Source of the DNA: Eledone cirrhosa
Lineage: Eukaryota > Mollusca > Cephalopoda > Octopoda > Eledonidae
NCBI GenBank assembly: GCA_964016885.1
Contig: OZ024742.1
Coordinates: 360,635,436 to 360,699,435, forward strand
Direction: 5' to 3'
DNA length: 64,000 nucleotides
Shown: positions 54,098-64,000 of the stretch, piece by piece
How positions within the stretch are numbered: position 1 is the stretch's first letter
Layout of the letters: every line of letters begins with the position of its first letter
Program-made: the position numbers and the translations under genes
The notes under the pieces: generated by a model
Database searches by the model: none
What the model was told of the DNA's origin: nothing
What the model saw: only the letters and a program-made list of their open reading frames with translations

Positions 54098-57000
54098 TGA
54101 CATAGACAGTGGCTTTCATTAGAAATATGGTAATGAAAGGGTTAATGACATAGACAGTGGTTTTCATTAGAAATATGGTAATGAAAGGGTTAATGACATA
54201 GGGAGTGTCTTTCATTAGATATATGGTAATGAAAGGATTAATGACATACACAGTGGCTTTCATTAGATATATGGTAATGAAAGGGTTAATGACATAGACA
54301 GTGTCTTTCATTAGATATATTGTAATGAAAGTGTTAATGACATAGACAGTGTCTTTCACTAGACATATGGTTATGAAAGGGTTAATGACATAGGTAGTGT
54401 CTTTCATTAGAAATATGGTAATGAAAGGGTTAATGACATAGGTAGTGTCTTTCATTAGACATATGGTCATGAAAGGGTTAATGACATAGGTAGTGTATTT
54501 CATTAGAAATATGGTAATGAAAGGGTTAATGACATAGACAGTGTCTTTCATTAGAAATATGGTAATGAAGGGTTAATGACATAGGGAGTGTCTTTCATTA
54601 GATATATAGTAATGAAAGGGTTAATGACATAGACAGTGTCTTTCATTAGAAATATGGTAATGAAGGGTTAATGACATAAACAGCGTCTTTCATTAGAAAT
54701 ATGGTAATGAAAGGGTTAATGACCTAGACAGTGTCTTTCATTAGAAATATGGTAATGAAAGGATTAATGACACAGACAGTGTCTTTCATTAGATATATGG
54801 TAATGAAGGGTTAATGACATAAACAGCGTCTTTCATTAGAAATATGGTAATGAAAGGGTTAATGACCTAGACAGTGTCTTTCATTAGAAATATGGTAATG
54901 TAAGGGTTAATGACATAGGGGGTGTCTTTCATTAGATATATGGTAATGTAATGGTTAATGACATAGGGAGTGTCTTTCATTATAAATATGGTAATGAAAG
55001 GGTTAATGACATAGGTAGTGTCTTTCATTAGAAATATGGTAATGTAAGGGTTAATGACATAGACAGTGCCTTTCATTAGAAATATGGTAATGAAAGGGTT
55101 AATGACCTAGACAGTGTCTTTCATTAGAAATATGGTAATGTAAGGGTTAATGACATAGGGAGTGTCTTTCATTAGATATATGGTAATGTAATGGTTAATG
55201 ACATAGACAGTGTCTTGCATTAGAAATATGGTAATAAAAGGGTTAATGACATGGGTAGTGTCTTTCATTAGAAATATGGTAATAAAAGGGTTAATGACAT
55301 AGGGAGTGTCTTTCATTATAAATATGGTAATAAAAGGGTTAATGACATGGGTAGTGTCTTTCATTAGATATATGGTAATGAAAGGGTTAATGACATAGAC
55401 AGTGGCTTTCATTAGATATATGGTAATGAAAGGGTTAATGACGTAGGTAGTGTCTTTCATTAGAAATATGGTAATGAAAGGGTTAATGACGTAGGGAGTG
55501 TCTTTTATTAGAAATATGGTAATGAAAGGGTTAATGACATAGGGAGTGTCTTTCATTATAAATATGGTAATAAAAGGGTTAATGACATAGGGAGTGTCTT
55601 TCATTATAAATATGGTAATAAAAGGGTTAATGACATGGGTAGTGTCTTTCATTAGATATATGGTAATGAAAGGGTTAATGACATAGACAGTGTCTTTCAT
55701 TAGATATATGGTAATGAAAGGGTTAATGACATAGACAGTGTCTTTCATTAGATATATGGTAATGAAAGGGTTAATGACAGGTAGTGTCTTTCATTAGATA
55801 TATGGTAATGAAAGGGTTAATGACATAGACAGTGTCTTTCAGTAGATATATGGTAATGAAAGGATTAATGACATAGACAGTGTCTTTCATTAGATATATG
55901 GTAATGAAAGGGTTAATGACATAGGGAGTGTCTTTCAGTAGATATATGGTAATGAAAGGGTTAATGACAGGTAGTGTCTTTCATTAGATATATGGTAATG
56001 AAAGGGTTAATGACATAGACAGTGGCTTTCATTAGAAATATGGTAATGAAAGGGTTAATGACATAGGGAGTGTCTTTCATTAGATATATGGTAATGAAAG
56101 GGTTAATGACATAGACAGTGGCTTTCATTAGAAATATGGTAATGAAAGGGTTAATGACATAGGGAGTGTCTTTCATTAGAAATATGGTAATGAAAGGATT
56201 AATGACATAGACAGTGTCTTTCATTAGATATATGGTAATGAAAGGATTAATGACATACACAGTGGCTTTCATTAGACATATGGTAATGAAAGGGTTAATG
56301 ACATAGACAGTGTCTTTCATTAGATATATTGTAATGAAAGTGTTAATGACATAGACAGTGTCTTTCATTATAAATATGGTAATGAAAGGGTTAATGACAT
56401 AGGTAGTGTCTTTCATTAGATATATGGTAATGAAAGGGTTAATGACATAGACAGTGTCTTTCATTAGATATATGGTAATGAAAGGGTTAATGACATAGAC
56501 AGTGTCTTTCATTAGATATATTGTAATGAAAGTGTTAATGACATAGACAGTGTCTTTCATTATAAATATGGTAATGAAAGGGTTAATGACATAGGTAGTG
56601 TCTTTCAGTAGAAATATGGTAATGAAAGGGTTAATGACATAGACAGTGTCTTTCATTAGATATATGGTAATGAAAGGGTTAATGACATAGGGAGTGTCTT
56701 TCATTAGAAATATGGTAATGAAAGGGTTAATGACAGGTAGTGTCTTTCATTAGATATATGGTAATGAAGGGTTAATGACATAGGTAGTGTCTTTCAGTAG
56801 AAATATGGTAATGAAAGGATTAATGACATAGACAGTGTCTTTCATTAGATATATGGTAATGTAATGGTTAATGACATAGACAGTGTCTTTCATTAGAAAT
56901 ATGGTAATGAAAGGGTTAATGACATAAACAGTGTCTTTCATTAGAAATATGGTAATGAAAGGGTTAATGACATAGGTAGTGTCTTTCAGTAGAAATATGG

Positions 57001-60000
57001 TAATGAAAGGATTAATGACATAGACAGTGTCTTTCATTAGATATATGGTAATGTAATGGTTAATGACATAGACAGTGTCTTTCATTATAAATATGGTAAT
57101 GAAAGGGTTAATGACATAGACAGTGTCTTTCATTAGATATATGGTAATGTAAGGGTTAATGACATAGGGAGTATGTTTCATTAGAAATATGGTAGTGAAA
57201 GGGTTAATGACATAGACAGTGTCTTTCATTAGATATATTGTAATGAAAGGGTTAATGACATAGACAGTGTCTTTCATTAGATATATGGTAATGAAAGGGT
57301 TAATGAAATAGGGAGTGTCTTTCAGTAGATATATGGTAATGAAAGGGTTAATGAAATAGGGAGTGTCTTTCATTAGAAATATGGTAATGAAAGGGTTAAT
57401 GACATAGGCAGTGTCTTTCATTAGAAATATGGTAATGTAAGGGTTAATGACATAGGGAGTATGTTTCATTAGAAATATGGTAATGAAAGGGTTAATGACA
57501 TAGGGAGTGTCTTTCATTAGATATATGGTAGTGAAAGGGTTAATGACATAGGGAGTGTCTTTCATTAGATATATGGTAGTGAAAGGGTTAATGACATAGA
57601 CAGTGTCTTTCATTAGAAATATGGTAATGTAAGGGTTAATGACATAGGGAGTATGTTTCATTAGAAATATGGTAATGAAAGGGTTAATGACATAGACAGT
57701 GTCTTTCATTAGAAATATGGTAATGTAAGGGTTAATGACATAGGGAGTGTCTTTCATTAGAAATATGGTAATGAAAGGGTTAATGACATAGACAGTGTCT
57801 TTCATTAGAAATATGGTAATGTAAGGGTTAATGACATAGACAGTGTCTTTCATTAGAAATATGGTAATGTAAGGGTTAATGACATAGGGAGTGTCTTTCA
57901 TTAGATATATGGTAATGAAAGGGTTAATGAAATAGGGAGTGTCTTTCAGTAGATATATGGTAATGAAAGGGTTAATGACATAGACAGTGTCTTTCATTAG
58001 ATATATAGTAATGAAAGGGTTAATGAAATAGGGAGTGTCTTTCATTAGAAATATGGTAATGAAAGGGTTAATGACATAGACAGTGTCTTTCATTAGATAT
58101 ATGGTAATGAAAGGATTAATGACATAGGCAGTGTCTTTCATTAGAAATATGGTAATGAAAGGATTAATGACATAGGCAGTGTCTTTCATTAGAAATATGG
58201 TAATGAAAGGGTTAATGACATAGGTAGTGTCTTTCATTAGAAATATGGTAATGAAAGGGTTAATGACATAAACAGTGTCTTTCATTAGAAATATGGTAAT
58301 GAAAGGGTTAATGACATAGGCAGTGTCTTTCATTAGATATATGGTAATGAAAGGATTAATGACATAGGCAGTGTCTTTCATTAGATATATAGTAATGAAA
58401 GGGTTAATGACATAAACAGTGTCTTTCATTAGAAATATGGTAATGAAAGGATTAATGACATAGGCAGTGTCTTTCATTAGATATATGGTAATGAAGGGTT
58501 AATGACATAGGTAGTGTCTTTCATTAGAAATATGGTAATGAAAGGGTTAATGACCTAGACAGTGTCTTTCAGTAGAAATATGGTAATGAAAGGGTTAATG
58601 ACATAGGGAGTGTCTTTCAGTAGAAATATGGTAATGAAAGGGTTAATGACATACGCAGTGTCTTTCATTAGAAATATGGTAATGAAAGGGTTAATGACAT
58701 AAACAGTGTCTTTCATTAGAAATATGGTAATGAAAGGGTTAATGACATAAACAGTGTCTTTCATTAGAAATATGGTAATGAAAGGGTTAATGACATAGGC
58801 AGTGTCTTTCATTAGATATATGGTAATGAAGGGTTAATGACATAGGTAGTGTCTTTCATTAGATATATGGTAATGAAAGGGTTAATGACATAAACAGTGT
58901 CTTTCATTAGAAATATGGTAATGAAAGGGTTAATGAAATAGACAGTGTCTTTCATTAGAAATATGGTAATGAAGGGTTAATGACATAGGTAGTGTCTTTC
59001 ATTAGATATATGGTAATGAAAGGGTTAATGAAATAGGGAGTGTCTTTCAGTAGATATATGGTAATGAAAGGGTTAATGAAATAGGGAGTGTCTTTCAGTA
59101 GATATATGGTAATGAAAGGGTTAATGACCTAGACAGTGTCTTTCATTAGAAATATGGTAATGAAAGGGATAATGACATAGGGAGTGTCTTTCATTAGAAA
59201 TATGGTAATGAAAGGGTTAATGACATAGGTAGTGTCTTTCATTAGAAATATGGTAATGAAAGGATTAATGACATAGGGAGTGTCTTTCATTAGATATATG
59301 GTAATGAAAGGGTTAATGACATAGGGAGTGTCTTTCATTAGAAATATGGTAATGAAAGGGATAATGACATAGGGAGTGTCTTTCATTAGAAATATGGTAA
59401 TGTAAGGGTTAATGACATAGGGAGTGTCTTTCATTAGAAATATGGTAATGTAAGGGTTAATGACATAAACAGTGTCTTTCATTAGAAATATGGTAATGAA
59501 AGGGTTAATGACATAGACAGTGTCTTTCATTAGAAATATGGTAATGTAAGGGTTAATGACATAGGGAGTGTCTTTCATTAGAAATATGGTAATGAAAGGG
59601 TTAATGACATAGGGAGTGTCTTTCATTAGAAATATGGTAATGAAAGGGTTAATGACATAGGTAGTGTCTTTCATTAGAAATATGGTAATGAAAGGGTTAA
59701 TGACATAAACAGTGTCTTTCATTAGAAATATGGTAATGAAAGGGTTAATGACATAAACAGTGTCTTTCATTAGAAATATGGTAATGAAAGGGTTAATGAC
59801 ATAGGTAGTGTCTTTCATTAGATATATGGTAATGTAATGGTTAATGACATAGGCAGTGTCTTTCATTAGAAATATGGTAATGAAAGGGTTAATGACCTAG
59901 ACAGTGTCTTTCAGTAGAAATATGGTAATGAAAGGGTTAATGACATAGGGAGTGTCTTTCAGTAGAAATATGGTAATGAAAGGGTTAATGACATAGGTAG

Positions 60001-63000
60001 TGTCTTTCATTAGAAATATGGTAATGAAAGGGTTAATGACATAGGTAGTGTCTTTCATTAGAAATATGGTAATGAAAGGGTTAATGACATAAACAGTGTC
60101 TTTCATTAGAAATATGGTAATGAAAGGGTTAATGACATAGGTAGTGTCTTTCAGTAGATATATGGTAATGTAATGGTTAATGACATAGGGAGTGTCTTTC
60201 AGTAGAAATATGGTAATGAAAGGGTTAATGACGTAGGGAGTGTCTTTTATTAGAAATATGGTAATGAAAGGGTTAATGACATAGGTAGTGTCTTTCATTA
60301 GAAATATGGTAATGAAAGGGTTAATGACATAGACAGTGTCTTTCATTAGAAATATGGTAATGAAAGGATTAATGACATAGGGAGTGTCTTTCATTAGATA
60401 TATGGTAATGTAAGGGTTAATGACATAGGGAGTGTCTTTCATTAGATATATGGTAATGTAATGGTTAATGACATAGGGAGTGTCTTTCATTATAAATATG
60501 GTAATGAAAGGGTTAATGACATAGGGAGTGTCTTTCATTAGAAATATGGTAATGAAGGGTTAATGACATAGACAGTGTCTTTCATTAGAAATATGGTAAT
60601 GAAAGGATTAATGACATAGGTAGTGTCTTTCATTAGATATATGGTAATGAAAGGATTAATGACATACGCAGTGTCTTTCATTAGATATATGGTAATGAAA
60701 GGGTTAATGACATAGACAGTGTTTTTCATTAGAAATATGGTAATGAAAGGGTTAATGACATAGTCAGTGTCTTTCATTAGAAATATGGTAATGAAAGGGT
60801 TAATGACATAGGTAGTGTCTTTCATTAGAAATATGGTAATGAAAGGGTTAATGAAATAGGTAGTATCTTTCATTAGATATATGGTAATGAAAGGATTAAT
60901 GACATAGGTAGTGTCTTTCATTAGAAATATAGTAATGAAAGGGTTAATGACATAGGGAGTGTCTTTCATTAGATATATGGTAATGTAATGGTTAATGACA
61001 TAGACAGTGTCTTTCATTAGAAATATGGTAATGAAGGGTTAATGACATAGACAGTGTCTTTCATTAGAAATATGGTAATGAAAGGGTTAATGACATAGGC
61101 AGTGTCTTTCATTAGAAATATGGTAATGAAAGGGTTAATGACCTAGACAGTGTCTTTCATTATAAATATGGTAATGAAAGGGTTAATGACATAGGTAGTG
61201 TCTTTCATTAGATATATGGTAATGAAAGGATTAATGACATACGCAGTGTCTTTCATTAGATATATGGTAATGAAAGGGTTAATGACATAGACAGTGTCTT
61301 TCATTAGATATATTGTAATGAAAGTGTTAATGACATAGACAGTGTCTTTCATTAGACATATGGTAATGAAAGGGTTAATGACATAGGTAGTGTCTTTCAT
61401 TAGATATATGGTAATGAAAGGGTTAATGACATAGACAGTGTCTTTCATTAGATATATGGTAATGAAAGGGTTAATGACATAGACAGTGTCTTTCATTAGA
61501 TATATTGTAATGAAAGTGTTAATGACATAGACAGTGTCTTTCATTATAAATATGGTAATGAAAGGGTTAATGACATAGGTAGTGTCTTTCATTAGATATA
61601 TGGTAATGAAAGGGTTAATGACCTAGACAGTGTCTTTCATTAGAAATATGGTAATGAAAGGGTTAATGACATAGACAGTGCCTTTCATTAGAAATATAGT
61701 AATGAAAGGGTTAATGACCTAGACAGTGTCTTTCATTAGAAATATGGTAATGAAAGGGTTAATGACATAGGGAGTGTCTTTCATTAGAAATATGGTAATG
61801 AAAGGGTTAATGACAGGTAGTGTCTTTCATTAGATATATGGTAATGAAAGGGTTAATGACATAGACAGTGTCTTTCATTAGATATATGGTAATGAAAGTG
61901 TTAATGACATAGACAGTGTCTTTCATTATAAATATGGTAATGAAAGGGTTAATGACATAGGTAGTGTCTTTCATTTGATATATGGTAATGAAGGGTTAAT
62001 GACATAGGTAGTGTCTTTCAGTAGAAATATGGTAATGAAAGGATTAATGACATAGACAGTGTCTTTCATTAGATATATGGTAATGTAATGGTTAATGACA
62101 TAGACAGTGTCTTTCATTAGAGGGTTAATGACATAGACAGTGTCTTTCATTAGATATATGGTAATGTAAGGGTTAATGACATAGGGAGTATGTTTCATTA
62201 GAAATATGGTAGTGAAAGGGTTAATGACATAGACAGTGTCTTTCATTAGAAATATGGTAATGTAATGGTTAATGACATAGACAGTGTCTTTCATTAGAAA
62301 TATGGTAGTGAAAGGGTTAATGACATAGACAGTGTCTTTCATTAGAAATATGGTAGTGAAAGGGTTAATGACATAGACAGTGTCTTTCATTAGAAATATG
62401 GTAATGAAAGGGTTAATGAAATAGGGAGTGTCTTTCAGTAGATATATGGTAATGAAAGGGTTAATGACATAGGCAGTGTCTTTCATTAGAAATATGGTAA
62501 TGTAATGGTTAATGACATAGACAGTGTCTTTCATTAGATATATTGTAATGAAAGGGTTAATGACATAGACAGTGTCTTTCATTAGATATATGGTAATGAA
62601 AGGGTTAATGAAATAGGGAGTGTCTTTCAGTAGATATATGGTAATGAAAGGGTTAATGACCGAGACAGTGTCTTTCATTAGAAATATGGTAATGAAGGGT
62701 TAATGACATAAACAGCGTCTTTCATTAGAAATATGGTAATGAAAGGGTTAATGACCTAGACAGTGTCTTTCATTAGAAATATGGTAATGTAAGGGTTAAT
62801 GACATAGGGAGTGTCTTTCATTAGATATATGGTAATGTAATGGTTAATGACATAGGGAGTGTCTTTCATTAGATATATGGTAATGAAAGGCTTAATGACA
62901 TAAACAGTGTCTTTCATTATAAATATGGTAATGAAAGGGTTAATGACATAGGTAGTGTCTTTCATTAGAAATATGGTAATGAAGGGGTAATGACATAGAC

Positions 63001-64000
63001 AGTGTCTTTCATTAGAAATATGGTAATGAAAGGCTTAATGACATAAACAGTGTCTTTCATTATAAATATGGTAATGAAAGGGTTAATGACCGAGACAGTG
63101 TCTTTCATTAGAAATATGGTAATGAAGGGTTAATGACATAGACAGTGTCTTTCATTAGAAATATGGTAATGAAAGGCTTAATGACATAAACAGTGTCTTT
63201 CATTATAAATATGGTAATGAAAGGGTTAATGACATAGGTAGTGTCTTTCATTAGAAATATGGTAATGAAGGGTTAATGACATAGACAGTGTCTTTCATTA
63301 GAAATATGGTAATGAAAGGATTAATGACATAGGTAGTGTCTTTCATTAGATATATGGTAATGAAAGGGTTAATGACATAGACAGTGTCTTTCATTAGAAA
63401 TATGGTAATGAAAGGATTAATGACATAGGCAGTGTCTTTCATTAGATATATGGTAATGAAAGGATTAATGACATACGCAGTGTCTTTCATTAGATATATG
63501 GTAATGAAAGGGTTAATGACATAGACAGTGTTTTTAATTAGAAATATGGTAATGAAAGGGTTAATGACATAGTCAGTGTCTTTCATTAGAAATATGGTAA
63601 TGAAAGGGTTAATGACATAGGTAGTGTCTTTCATTAGAAATATGGTAATGAAAGGGTTAATGAAATAGGTAGTATCTTTCATTAGATATATGGTAATGAA
63701 AGGATTAATGACATAGGTAGTGTCTTTCATTAGAAATATAGTAATGAAAGGGTTAATGACATAGGGAGTGTCTTTCATTAGATATATGGTAATGTAATGG
63801 TTAATGACATAGACAGTGTCTTTCATTAGAAATATGGTAATGAAGGGTTAATGACATAGACAGTGTCTTTCATTAGAAATATGGTAATGAAAGGGTTAAT
63901 GACATAGGCAGTGTCTTTCATTAGAAATATGGTAATGAAAGGGTTAATGACATAGGGAGTGTCTTTCATTATAAATATGGTAATGAAAGGGTTAATGACA
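54056..64000 (-). repeat. 48-bp satellite, about 206 copies, open at right edge
   Basis: On + the monomer reads AGTGTCTTTCATTAGAAATA, TGGTAATGAAAGGGTTAATG and ACATAGAC. It includes a 9-bp inverted repeat (CTTTCATTA ... TAATGAAAG) and GGGTTAA. Since 48 is divisible by three and one minus-strand frame lacks stops, long open frames appear (up to 575 residues at 56,750-58,477) with the 16-residue period MKDTVYVINPFITIFL. Breaks come from copies of 47 bp (GAAGGG) or with ACAGGTAG deletions. Variation is concentrated at ACAG/GGTAG/GGGAG/GGCAG. I treat it as non-coding satellite. Confidence 0.95.
60600..61060 (+). repeat. Higher-order block repeated at about 63,409-63,869
   Basis: The order of monomer variants, including ATAGTCAGTG, GTTTTTCATTAG (GTTTTTAATTAG in the other), GAAATAGGTAGTATC and AATATAGTAATG, is the same in both, offset by 2,809 bp. 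Other repeated blocks are at about 58,552/59,893 (offset about 1,341) and about 56,790/62,015. Confidence 0.8.

Overview
The window looks like repeat-dominated intergenic DNA from an animal genome, most likely a cephalopod mollusc (octopus or squid). I recognise several tRNA-derived SINE families that I associate with cephalopods, relics of animal non-LTR retrotransposons, a Helitron-type non-autonomous element and TTAA-flanked piggyBac-type miniature elements. The taxonomic call rests on recollection and was not searched. I see no intact protein-coding gene, tRNA or rRNA gene. The long open frames all lie in tandem repeats and are artefacts of repeat composition, or (48-bp array) of a repeat length divisible by three.

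Layout. 1-16,617: a purine-rich 28-30 bp minisatellite with kilobase higher-order structure, open at the left edge. 16,837-17,729: ACT/ACC triplet array. 17,730-21,075: AT-rich sequence with a few old repeats. 21,076-21,513: a TTAA-type miniature element. 21,720-24,925: a 26-bp minisatellite. 24,926-28,933: mixed sequence with SINE and LINE pieces, a 94-bp near-perfect palindrome and one C2H2 zinc-finger relic. 28,934-33,888: a 54-bp satellite bordered by pieces of one SINE family. 34,067-37,257: low-copy sequence with 31-bp, GAT/GGT and 19-bp arrays. 37,258-41,043: three adjoining triplet-rich arrays that switch from A/C-only to G/T-rich on the + strand. 41,044-54,097: a dense graveyard of mobile elements. 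54,056-64,000: a 48-bp satellite running off the right edge. Roughly 40 of 64 kb is tandem repeat.

The most interesting points are three. First, a 248-bp element with 74-bp inverted ends (41,422-41,669) carries a sequence that folds as a candidate type I hammerhead ribozyme. Second, the 10-kb 48-bp satellite appears to have grown out of the right end of a piggyBac-type miniature element that still sits at its left border (53,843-54,097), a readable record of satellite birth. Third, there is an unexplained 94-bp palindrome at 27,936-28,029. Nothing suggests a gene operon or a defence system.
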